Positions 43,648-51,415 of a stretch of DNA of 64,000 bases are shown piece after piece. Both the position numbers and the translations under genes were made by a program. The stretch lies in the NCBI GenBank assembly GCA_964613385.1, contig CAZTGZ010000002.1, forward strand, positions 1 to 64,000. Direction: 5' to 3'. Each line of letters starts with the position of its first letter. Position 1 is the stretch's first letter. Origin of the DNA: CAZTGZ01 sp964613385 (GTDB lineage Bacteria; Bacteroidota; Bacteroidia; NS11-12g; UBA9320). The notes under the pieces were generated by a model that saw only the letters and a list, made by a program, of their open reading frames with translations, was not told the DNA's origin and ran no database searches.

Positions 43648-45939
43648 ATGAGATATATTATAATGAGTATATGGCTGTTTTTTACACAAATAAGTGTTGG
43701 ACAGCAGTTGGTCAAGGGCAATGTAATGGAACAAATTGCCCCGGATCAAAATAAACCTCTTCCTTATGCCCAGGTAAAATGGCTGGGTTCTTCCATTGGT
43801 ACTGTAACAGACGAAACCGGTGGATTCAGCATTCCCTATGATTCAGAACATCCACAATTGGTGATACTCTATGTTGGTTTTGAATCTGACACCATTCTGG
43901 TTAAAGATCCCGCAGTTTTTCTATATATCACCCTGAAGAAGGGACTTACTTTTGATGAAGTAAAAGTGAAAAGAAGGAGAAGATCTGCGGCCATCAACAG
44001 CTTGAGCCCGAAACTCACACTTGATATTGGTAAACAGGAATTACAAAAAGCCGCATGTTGCAACTTATCAGAAAGCTTCGAAACCACACCCGCTGTTGAT
44101 GTGGCTTTTACCGATGCCTTGACCGGAATGCGGCAAATCCGGGTCTTAGGATTGGATGGCATTTATACCCAGATAAGCAGGGAACAGATGCCGGGAATAC
44201 GTGGTTTTTCATCTGCATATGGTATGCTTTTTATTCCGGGTAGCTGGCTCGAAGGTATACAGCTCACCAAAGGAGTGAGCTCGGTGCAGCAAGGATTTGA
44301 GAGCATGGCCGGTCAGATTAATCTGGAACTTAAAAAACCGGAAGAAGGAGATACCATGTTCTGGGATGCTTACCTGAATCAATCGATGCGATGGGAAGTA
44401 AATCTGGGCAGACGCTTTGATCTTAAGCCCGGTTTGAAAACGGGAATTCTGGCGCATTTCAGTGGAAGACCTTTGTCAACGGATATGAATCACGACCATT
44501 TCGCGGACAATCCCAATGGCACCCAACTGAACCTTTTGAACCGCTGGAGATATTTTAACGGAAAGGGTTGGGAAGGTATGGCAGGTGTTCACGGCATTTA
44601 CGACCGAAGAACCGGTGGGCAGCTCGATTTCCTGAAAAATGGGTTTGACAAGGATAATTTTGGAATGGATGTTTTAAACAAAGGATTAGAAATATGGACG
44701 AAAAACGGATATGTATTTGATGGCAGACCATATCAGAGTATTGGAACGCAGGTCTCATATAAAATTCATGAACTGGAATCTGAATACGGACATCCGGATC
44801 TACAGATTGAGGACAGTTCAGACCGCCCGGCATTTACAGAATACCAGGGAAAACAACAGAGCATTTACGCAAACATTCTTTTCTCTTCCATTTTTGGCAA
44901 TACTGCTCATAATTATGTAACCGGTCTGAGTTTACAACACGATGTATATGAGGAATCGCTTCTGAGACAAGGGAATGCAAACCGATATGACCGTACGGAA
45001 TACTCAGGCGGGGTCTTTTTCGAATATACTTTTAAACCCGGAGATGATTTTACTTTGGTGGCAGGGATGAGAGGAGATTACAACAATTTGTATCAATGGA
45101 TATTCACTCCCAGACTGCATGGACGATGGACGTTTAATCACGACTACAGCAGTTTGCGATTTTCCGGCGGTCGTGGACAACGAACTGCTAATATATTCGC
45201 GGAAAATCAGCGCATATTTGCCAGCCACCGAAGTATTCAGATACATCAGGATAATCAGCTTGGTGCCTATGGTCTATCACCGGAGATCAGCTGGAATTAT
45301 GGGGTTAGTCTCAGTCATGAATTCAAAAAAATTAAAAGACCCACAGTGGCTTTGGTCGATTTGTTCCGAACCGATTTCCGAGGTATCGTATTGCCCGATT
45401 TCGATGTGGATCCGAGGCAGGTCCACTTTTATCATGTCCGCAATGGTGCAGTGAGTCACAGTTTTCAATTTACTTTGGAATCAGAGGTGCATTCCCAAAT
45501 TGACGTTCGATTGTCGTACAGATGGTATGACGTAGTTCAAAAACAACTGAATGGTACCCTGGAGAAAGCATTTTTATCTCCACACCGGATTTTTGGAAAC
45601 ATAGCTTGGCGGGCACCCTTTGGCTGGGGCCTCGATTTTACGAGCCAATGGCTGAGTTCTTCCCGATTTCCGAATACACAGAATAGTCCTGAAGTTTTCA
45701 GACAAGCCAGTCGAACACCTTCTTATATGTTGTTTCAGGCACAAATCAGCAAATCATTTGGGAAAAAATGGTTGTTATATATCGGTGCGGAAAACATCGG
45801 AAATTTCATGCAACATCATCCCATCATTTCATCGGATAATCCATTTAATCCAAATTTTGACAGCACTTTGGTTTGGGGCCCCATATTCGGAAGAATGTTT
45901 TTGGGAGGCGTCAGATACAATCTTCCCGCAAGCGAGTAA
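43648..45939 (+). CDS. TonB-dependent receptor with carboxypeptidase-regulatory-like domain
   Basis: The 763 residues have a signal peptide, a CarboxypepD_reg-like domain (about 22-105, LPYAQVKWLGSSIGTVTDE), and a plug with TGMRQIRVLGLDGIYTQIS and GFESMAGQINLELKKPEEG. A barrel follows. The end (GGVRYNLPASE) lacks the usual terminal Phe. The plug carries AACCNLSESFETTPAVDVAF, an unusual Cys-Cys pair that echoes the cysteine-rich protein upstream. A copper or other metal substrate is a reasonable guess from these cysteines; no direct evidence. Confidence 0.9.
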   Translation: MRYIIMSIWLFFTQISVGQQLVKGNVMEQIAPDQNKPLPYAQVKWLGSSIGTVTDETGGFSIPYDSEHPQLVILYVGFESDTILVKDPAVFLYITLKKGLTFDEVKVKRRRRSAAINSLSPKLTLDIGKQELQKAACCNLSESFETTPAVDVAFTDALTGMRQIRVLGLDGIYTQISREQMPGIRGFSSAYGMLFIPGSWLEGIQLTKGVSSVQQGFESMAGQINLELKKPEEGDTMFWDAYLNQSMRWEVNLGRRFDLKPGLKTGILAHFSGRPLSTDMNHDHFADNPNGTQLNLLNRWRYFNGKGWEGMAGVHGIYDRRTGGQLDFLKNGFDKDNFGMDVLNKGLEIWTKNGYVFDGRPYQSIGTQVSYKIHELESEYGHPDLQIEDSSDRPAFTEYQGKQQSIYANILFSSIFGNTAHNYVTGLSLQHDVYEESLLRQGNANRYDRTEYSGGVFFEYTFKPGDDFTLVAGMRGDYNNLYQWIFTPRLHGRWTFNHDYSSLRFSGGRGQRTANIFAENQRIFASHRSIQIHQDNQLGAYGLSPEISWNYGVSLSHEFKKIKRPTVALVDLFRTDFRGIVLPDFDVDPRQVHFYHVRNGAVSHSFQFTLESEVHSQIDVRLSYRWYDVVQKQLNGTLEKAFLSPHRIFGNIAWRAPFGWGLDFTSQWLSSSRFPNTQNSPEVFRQASRTPSYMLFQAQISKSFGKKWLLYIGAENIGNFMQHHPIISSDNPFNPNFDSTLVWGPIFGRMFLGGVRYNLPASE

Positions 45940-45994
45940 TGATGGAGTTTTGTCAAAAAACAGAATAAATGTATATACCTTAAGTAATAGTATT

Positions 45995-46002
45995 TAGATT
46001 CG
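45995..46002 (+). promoter_or_regulatory. Possible variant promoter (TAGATTCG) of the DUF2911 gene
   Basis: TAGATTCG, one base off TAnnTTTG, lies 19 nt before ATG 46022. Confidence 0.3.
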
Positions 46003-46021
46003 TAACCCAAATATTCTAATC

Positions 46022-46894
46022 ATGAAAAAAATAGTTCTTTTATTCCTTATGACTTGTACCATTTGGTCACAGGCCCAAATTAATATTCCTCGTCCTTCTC
46101 CTATGGGAAAAGTTGTTCAGACCATTGGTCTCACCGATGTTACCATCAGTTATAGTCGTCCGAGTGCTAAGGACAGAGTCATTTTTGGTGATTTAGTGCC
46201 TTATGGTGAAATGTGGAGAACCGGAGCCAATGCCAGCACTAAAATCAAATTCTCAGATGATGTAAAGGTGGAAGGCATGGACGTTCCAGCCGGTGAATAT
46301 GCGCTCTATACCATACCCGGTAAAGACCAGTGGACGATCATATTACACAAAAACACTACCTACGCCGGAACCGGAGGCGATAAGTATAATCCTGCAGAGG
46401 ATCAAGCCCGTTTTGTTGTAAAACCAATGGCTTATCCCGCTAAAATTGAGACGTTCACCATAAATTTCAGCGATTTGAAGTCTGACGAAGGTTTTGTAGA
46501 GCTTCTGTGGGAAAATACACAGGTGAAGTTTAAAATTAAAACCGAGGTTGATAAAAAGGTGATGACAGAAATTGATGAAAAGATGAAAGGTGTATCCTCA
46601 TCTACCTATTATCAAAGTGCTCAATATTATTACGATAACAACAAAGATTTGGCACAAGCCCTGATTTGGGTTAATAAAGCTTTGGAGGATAATGAAAAAT
46701 TCTGGATTGTTCGTCTTAAAGCCCTGATTTTGGCCAAGTTAGGAAACTATGCCGAAGCTGTGGCGGCGGCTGAAAGAAGTAAAACACTGGCATTGGAAGC
46801 TAAAAACAATGAGTATGTGAAAATGAACGACAAATCCATTGAGGAATGGAAAGCGCTCATCCCTCCTGCCAAAGGCAATAAATCCAAGAAGTAA
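46022..46894 (+). CDS. DUF2911 exported protein with TPR-like C-terminus
   Basis: The 290 residues have a signal peptide (MKKIVLLFLMTCTIWSQAQ) and a DUF2911 domain at about 22-165 (VTISYSRPSAKDRVIFGDLV, PYGEMWRTGANASTKIKF, PAGEYALYTIPG). C-terminal helices with a TPR character follow (ALIWVNKALEDNEKFWIVR). The family is common and uncharacterised in Bacteroidota; periplasmic location is inferred. Confidence 0.85.
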   Translation: MKKIVLLFLMTCTIWSQAQINIPRPSPMGKVVQTIGLTDVTISYSRPSAKDRVIFGDLVPYGEMWRTGANASTKIKFSDDVKVEGMDVPAGEYALYTIPGKDQWTIILHKNTTYAGTGGDKYNPAEDQARFVVKPMAYPAKIETFTINFSDLKSDEGFVELLWENTQVKFKIKTEVDKKVMTEIDEKMKGVSSSTYYQSAQYYYDNNKDLAQALIWVNKALEDNEKFWIVRLKALILAKLGNYAEAVAAAERSKTLALEAKNNEYVKMNDKSIEEWKALIPPAKGNKSKK

Positions 46895-46913
46895 TTGTCA
46901 TTGAATAAATAAG

Positions 46914-46945
46914 AAATGGCCTGTTCAGATATGGACAGGCCATTT
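46914..46945. terminator. Strong bidirectional hairpin between DUF2911 and kamA-like genes
   Basis: Perfect 11-bp arms AAATGGCCTGT (46914-46924) and ACAGGCCATTT (46935-46945) with a 10-nt loop. It sits 20 bp after the DUF2911 stop and overlaps the last codons of the convergent radical SAM gene. The T-tract is short, so terminator function is likely but not certain. Confidence 0.65.
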
Positions 46946-47785
46946 TCCGTTTGTACTTTCGCTATCTTCAACCAGCAAAGGACAAGCAATTCCGCTCAAT
47001 TTAATTCTGAGATCCCGGGCCAGTCGCCTTTCCTTATCTTCTTCTACCCAAAATCTCTCCAATCCTTTTACCCGGTCGCATCGGTACAAATAATACGGGA
47101 TTACGCCGTTGAAATACAATTTCCTACATAGATCCAACAGCACGCTGATTTCGTCATTCACCCCCTTTAATAAAACCGTTTGTGACATGAGTGTCGCTCC
47201 CGTTTCTTTCAAAATTCTGAGCGCTTTCAGTGACTCCGGTGTTATTTCATCCGGATGTTCTGCGTGCAACATGACAAAAACCGGCCGTTTTTCCGACGTC
47301 CTTGAAATAGCTTCCAACAGCGGTTTATACGCGCCTGATTCTATGGCTCCCGGCAATTGAAAGGGCAATCGGGTGCCAATTCTCATCACCTTTATGGACG
47401 GGATTTCGCTCATGGCATTCCAAACATCAAACGACAGCTTTGGCGTGTATAAAGGATCTCCACCGGAAAGTATCACATCCTCAATTTCAGGGTGATGCTT
47501 GATATAATCGACCATCGAAAGGATATCCGCTTCGTTGAGGGTGCCTTCCTTTTTTCCAATTTGTCGGATTCTGGTACAAAAACGGCAATGTGCTGCACAC
47601 AAATAACTGACTTTGATTAAAGCCCTGTTAGGGTATTTGTGTATCAAACCCCTTACCCTTTCAAACTCCTCTTCCTTGAGTGGGTCATCTGCATCCTCTT
47701 TTTCCTCCGAATTCTTGACATATTGATTCGAGAAATGGGAAAGGTGTAAATATTCTCTCAAAAAAGGCGATATCTTTTCTTTCAC
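46925..47785 (-). CDS. KamA-family radical SAM aminomutase-like protein, compact form
   Basis: The 286 residues carry the KamA cluster motif CAAHCRFC (CxxxCxxC), ILSGGDPLYTP and RIGTRLPFQLP. A PLP-lysine-like end (STNGKWPV) aligns with the GGGK segment of lysine 2,3-aminomutase. The chain ends five residues after this lysine, so it lacks the C-terminal part of full-length enzymes (about 340-416 residues). It may isomerise lysine or a relative to a beta-amino acid. The start overlaps the GNAT gene by 4 bp. EpmB-type EF-P modification is less likely without epmA nearby. Confidence 0.75.
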   Translation of the reverse strand: MKEKISPFLREYLHLSHFSNQYVKNSEEKEDADDPLKEEEFERVRGLIHKYPNRALIKVSYLCAAHCRFCTRIRQIGKKEGTLNEADILSMVDYIKHHPEIEDVILSGGDPLYTPKLSFDVWNAMSEIPSIKVMRIGTRLPFQLPGAIESGAYKPLLEAISRTSEKRPVFVMLHAEHPDEITPESLKALRILKETGATLMSQTVLLKGVNDEISVLLDLCRKLYFNGVIPYYLYRCDRVKGLERFWVEEDKERRLARDLRIKLSGIACPLLVEDSESTNGKWPVHI

Positions 47786-48390
47786 ACAAAATCCGCTTTA
47801 AATCGTTTGATGAGCGGGTGGTGGGCGGTATTTCTCCGGAATAATTCTTCAGATATGAGATAAACATCTGAAACAATATTTCCTGCTTCAGGGTATACTT
47901 CATCGATCTGTCCGATTTTAAAACCTCCACAACCCAGAATAAATGGAACGGCAGCCAGGTTTTGCCATGGAGACACAACGGTAGTGGCTATCAAATATTT
48001 ATGGCTTTTAAATGCATGCCAGGCCATCAAAAAAGCCAGTTCTAAAGCCGCTGACCGATGTCCGGGCACAAAGGCCAATTGCTCGAAATAACAAATGGGC
48101 TCCTGTTCAATCTCCTGAATGTCGATGAGCCAGTTTACCTGATCCTTTCTACGCCAGATATCAGAGTTCTTGAGCATAGAATCGGGTAAAACAATACCAA
48201 ATCCACGGATTTCTCCATTCCGCTCTGCCACTCTGGTATCGGCATGTTCAATAAATAAGGAGTACATTTCTGGTGTTGATCCCAATAAAAATCCTTCCTT
48301 TACCGGTGTTTCGGAAAAGGTAGGAACATTGAGTGCTGCTTTAATTTTGAGCAAGGCATCAATGTCGCTGTTGTTGGCTTTGCGTATCAT
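47782..48390 (-). CDS. GNAT-family acetyltransferase
   Basis: The 202 residues start MIRKANNSDIDALLKIKAAL, a standard GNAT N-terminus. FEQLAFVPGHRSAALELAFL is the motif A acetyl-CoA region, and FILGCGGFKIGQIDEVYP the motif B end. The substrate is not readable. The coupling to a KamA-family enzyme recalls AblA-AblB, in which a GNAT N-acetylates beta-lysine, but this protein is shorter than AblB. The start overlaps the desaturase gene by 32 bp. Confidence 0.75.
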   Translation of the reverse strand: MIRKANNSDIDALLKIKAALNVPTFSETPVKEGFLLGSTPEMYSLFIEHADTRVAERNGEIRGFGIVLPDSMLKNSDIWRRKDQVNWLIDIQEIEQEPICYFEQLAFVPGHRSAALELAFLMAWHAFKSHKYLIATTVVSPWQNLAAVPFILGCGGFKIGQIDEVYPEAGNIVSDVYLISEELFRRNTAHHPLIKRFKADFV

Positions 48391-49312
48391 GTAGTAGTAT
48401 TATAGTAGGTCCTTTGAGTTGTTGAAAAACAGCCTTAAAAAAGTTGTAGGTATTTTGATTTCTATGATGATAGTATTCCGGCAAGTCTGCCCGTTTATTC
48501 GGCAATTCGTACCAGGGGATATTCGGAAATTGATGATGTGTGGCGTGTTCATTAAAATTCATAAGAACCCATGATAATACGGGTATGGGTTTTAACGACC
48601 TTACGTGAAATCGAACATCATTTCCCGTGGTTGTATCATAATGGAACATATAAACCAAAATGGACAAAATAAATGCAAATGCAATGGTGGGATATCCTAA
48701 AAATGACCCATACACTTTGCTGCCGAATAACAAAAAGACCAGCACATGAAGGAGTATTCCCATCAGAAACCAGGGCAAGGCCTTCCATTGATCCGCCGTC
48801 TTCCAGCCCTCAAAAGCAGGTGAAATTTTCCTGCTCCAATGCACGGGTACAAACAAAAATAAAAGCACTGAAACGAGGCTGTGTATATAGAACCCTCCCC
48901 CTAGAATATTGAAGTACCATATAAGATGAAACCACAATTTCTTGAGTTGAGTGGGTTTTCCTTTGATTACGAATGTGTCCAATGCACTGGTATAAGGATC
49001 GCGCCGGTTAAAACCGTGATGAAACATGTGGATTTTGCGATACACTTTTAGCGGAACACATAAAGGAAGCAAGATCAGGTTACCGACAAAATCGTTGAGC
49101 CCTTTATTGCGCGAAAATAGTTTGGCATGTGAGGCTTCATGGCCAACGATATAAAATCTGTAAAACCATAAACCCTGAGCAAGTGCCAATACAATTTTCA
49201 AGCCCGTTGAGTCCGGGATCATAAGAGCCAAATAAGAGAGGGAAAGCCAAATGACCCATGTTTCAGCCAATAGCCTCAAATTTTGAAAATTAACTCCCCA
49301 ATCCCTGACCAT
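48359..49312 (-). CDS. Membrane fatty-acid desaturase
   Basis: The 317 residues hold about four to six membrane spans and the three histidine boxes of acyl-lipid/acyl-CoA desaturases: HEASHA near residue 60, HMFHHG near residue 100, and NEHATHHQFP near residue 255. These bind the di-iron site. It introduces a double bond into a fatty acyl chain or hydroxylates a related lipid. It is the first gene of the overlapping desaturase-GNAT-KamA operon. Its promoter element ends 4 nt before the ATG. Confidence 0.88.
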   Translation of the reverse strand: MVRDWGVNFQNLRLLAETWVIWLSLSYLALMIPDSTGLKIVLALAQGLWFYRFYIVGHEASHAKLFSRNKGLNDFVGNLILLPLCVPLKVYRKIHMFHHGFNRRDPYTSALDTFVIKGKPTQLKKLWFHLIWYFNILGGGFYIHSLVSVLLFLFVPVHWSRKISPAFEGWKTADQWKALPWFLMGILLHVLVFLLFGSKVYGSFLGYPTIAFAFILSILVYMFHYDTTTGNDVRFHVRSLKPIPVLSWVLMNFNEHATHHQFPNIPWYELPNKRADLPEYYHHRNQNTYNFFKAVFQQLKGPTIILLHDTQSQQQRH

Positions 49313-49316
49313 AACT

Positions 49317-49324
49317 CAAAAATA
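49317..49324 (-). promoter_or_regulatory. Promoter of the desaturase operon, abutting the start codon
   Basis: Minus-strand TATTTTTG ends 4 nt before ATG 49312. Confidence 0.6.
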
Positions 49325-49351
49325 CGATATAGAATCTTATTAGAGAGTATT

Positions 49352-49359
49352 TAAATTTG
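49352..49359 (+). promoter_or_regulatory. Promoter of the DUF6958 gene
   Basis: TAAATTTG (TAnnTTTG) ends 8 nt before ATG 49368, back to back with the desaturase promoter. Confidence 0.55.
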
Positions 49360-49367
49360 AATGTTAT

Positions 49368-49658
49368 ATGAAAAACAAGAATGAAAAAATATTGACCTTA
49401 CACCCACAGGGTAAAAATGGCGTGCGGATTGATGCACATAAATATGAGATGATTTCAGAGGCGATATTCAACTTTGCACCGCTGAATGAAGCCTTTTATA
49501 TGATGGACCTGGTTGAACATTTGAAGCTCAGCTTAGCGGACAAATTCGATGGAAGCATTCCCTGGTATACCGAAACGGTGAAGCTTGACTTAGAAGCCAG
49601 AGGAGTTTTGGAAAGAGTGCCCGGAAAAGGTCGTCATCAACTAAAGCGAATTCTCTGA
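49368..49658 (+). CDS. DUF6958-like small winged-helix-type protein
   Basis: The 96 residues match a pattern I associate with DUF6958: LTLHPQGKNGVRIDAHKYEM, a helical middle, then SIPWYTETVKLDLEARGVLE and GKGRHQLKRIL at the end. The helix-turn-basic hairpin arrangement suggests a winged helix, possibly nucleic-acid or protein binding. It overlaps the convergent pseudouridine synthase end by 18 bp. The function is unknown. Confidence 0.65.
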   Translation: MKNKNEKILTLHPQGKNGVRIDAHKYEMISEAIFNFAPLNEAFYMMDLVEHLKLSLADKFDGSIPWYTETVKLDLEARGVLERVPGKGRHQLKRIL

Positions 49659-50324
49659 ATTTAACCAAATCATGCAGGTCTCTTTGAAAACCGCGAAGCA
49701 TGAAGAATTGGGCACGGAAATCACTCTTTTATTCCCTTGTTCCGATGGATGCATCCATACCTGAACACAGTGGTGGAGCGCTATTTCCCGATATGCATCC
49801 CATTTTTCAGGCGCGTACAATCCATCGCCTAAAACGGGAAATCCAACCGCTGCCAGTTGACATCGAATCTGATGGTAGCGTCCTGTAATTAGCTGAACAT
49901 GGAGTAGGGTCTCATGTAATTCCGGATGATACTGACGATTCAAAATTCGCAATTGGGCGGGTTTGGCTTCTGTATCCTGAGGGTCCGTTGTAATGGTTTT
50001 CCAACCTTTTTCGTCTCTTTTCAAAAAATGTTGGATTTCATTGTCCAGACTCAAGGCATTTCCCGAAACAATGCATACATATTCTTTACCTAACGATCTG
50101 CTTTCCATTTGGGCCTGAAGTGATTTAAGCGCCTTCTTATTCCTCGCAAAAAGCAGCAGTCCGGAAGCAGGCTTATCCAATCGATGCATCAGTACAGGAA
50201 AGGGATTTTTGGCTTTGAAATTTTCATGTGCCCAATGTTCTGCAGAATCAGATGAGCCCTCACTTTGTATTCCCGCCGGCTTATCCAGAACCAAAACATC
50301 TGTATCCAAAAAAACTATGCGCAT
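49641..50324 (-). CDS. RluA-family RNA pseudouridine synthase
   Basis: The 227 residues hold the catalytic aspartate in VLMHRLDKPASGLLLFARN, plus LVLDKPAGIQSEG and the LITGRYHQIRCQLAAVGFPV segment of RluA/RsuA-type enzymes. There is no N-terminal S4 domain. It isomerises uridine in rRNA or tRNA; the site is not readable. It lies on the minus strand and has its own promoter. Confidence 0.9.
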   Translation of the reverse strand: MRIVFLDTDVLVLDKPAGIQSEGSSDSAEHWAHENFKAKNPFPVLMHRLDKPASGLLLFARNKKALKSLQAQMESRSLGKEYVCIVSGNALSLDNEIQHFLKRDEKGWKTITTDPQDTEAKPAQLRILNRQYHPELHETLLHVQLITGRYHQIRCQLAAVGFPVLGDGLYAPEKWDAYREIALHHCVQVWMHPSEQGNKRVISVPNSSCFAVFKETCMIWLNSENSL

Positions 50325-50342
50325 CTATCCAAAAGTTCCTTT

Positions 50343-50350
50343 CAAATATA
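50343..50350 (-). promoter_or_regulatory. Promoter of the RluA-family gene
   Basis: Minus-strand TATATTTG (TAnnTTTG) lies 18 nt before ATG 50324. Confidence 0.6.
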
Positions 50351-50425
50351 CAGTACTATGCCAAGTTACGACCATCCTCACTTGATGGCTAACCTAAAGT
50401 TAACCTGAAGAAATAAAAATGTATT

Positions 50426-50433
50426 TAATTTCG
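50426..50433 (+). promoter_or_regulatory. Possible variant promoter (TAATTTCG) of the K+ channel gene
   Basis: TAATTTCG ends 4 nt before ATG 50438. It is the same octamer as before purL and the 53776 gene. Confidence 0.35.
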
Positions 50434-50437
50434 TGAC

Positions 50438-51181
50438 ATGCGCATTAAAAAATCCAATCATTTATTGAATATAATTAGTGAAACACATCCCGTTGGCAGG
50501 AAGTTTAACTGGCTTATTCAAGTATTGATTTTGTTATCAGTGATAAGTTTTTCACTGGAAACCTTGCCTGATTTGAGCGAACGCCAGTTGTTTTGGCTCC
50601 ATGTAATTGAAATAATTCTGGTGTTCTTTTTTTCCGCGGAATACGTGTTGCGTGTGTATGCAGCTAAAAAGCCTCTAAAATATGTTCTGAGCTTTTTTGG
50701 AATCATTGATTTACTATCCATTTTGCCATTTTACCTTCATTTTGGATTCGGGTTTGTTTCGTTCAGAGCTTTGAGATTTTTAAGGGTTTTCAGGATACTC
50801 GAACTAATGAAATTCAACAAGGCCATAGCGCATTATAAAAGGGCTATTCTGCTGGCAAAAGAAGAGCTCATTTTATTCATGCTTACGGCATTGATACTCA
50901 TTTATTTTGCAGCTGTTGGAATATATTATTTTGAACACCACGCACAACCTGAATTGTATTCATCCATTTTTTCCAGTTTGTGGTGGAGTGTATGCACCAT
51001 GACCACCGTTGGTTATGGCGATATGTATCCCATTACAGTGGGCGGGCGGATTTTTACTTTTGGATTGCTTTTCGTTGGACTAAGCATCATTTCGGTCCCG
51101 GCAGGTATCCTCTCCAGCGCATTGACCCGGAGTCGGGAGCCTGAGCAGAAAGTTGCACGCGGGCATGATGAACTTGCGTAA
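50438..51181 (+). CDS. Voltage-gated-type potassium channel
   Basis: The 247 residues have six membrane segments. S4 carries regularly spaced arginines (SFRALRFLRVFRILELMKF, about 108-126), and the pore has the selectivity filter MTTVGYGDMYP near residue 190. The whole gives a KvAP-like tetrameric K+ channel. The tail is short and has no RCK domain. Gating by voltage is inferred from S4. Confidence 0.92.
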   Translation: MRIKKSNHLLNIISETHPVGRKFNWLIQVLILLSVISFSLETLPDLSERQLFWLHVIEIILVFFFSAEYVLRVYAAKKPLKYVLSFFGIIDLLSILPFYLHFGFGFVSFRALRFLRVFRILELMKFNKAIAHYKRAILLAKEELILFMLTALILIYFAAVGIYYFEHHAQPELYSSIFSSLWWSVCTMTTVGYGDMYPITVGGRIFTFGLLFVGLSIISVPAGILSSALTRSREPEQKVARGHDELA

Positions 51182-51415
51182 CAGGTTGCCAAAATTTCCC
51201 TATTCTCATATCGAACTTGCTTGAAGGTAAGAAACGAAGTCAAATTCCTGATGATCATATGGTTACTGCGTCAAACCTTCGTAAACCATTTAATAAAACA
51301 ATCAAATATCAACAGATAAGAGCCGTCGGTACCTGCGTTTTAGTGTATCGAATAATTGTATTTTGATGAAGGAGTTCCAAATAATCCCATTATTTTCGAA
51401 CTAAAACTAATTGAA

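Noticed and set aside
46925..47785. EpmB (EF-P lysine modification) assignment
   Set aside because: No epmA or efp is nearby and the gene is coupled to a GNAT and a desaturase gene; the compact C-terminus also differs.
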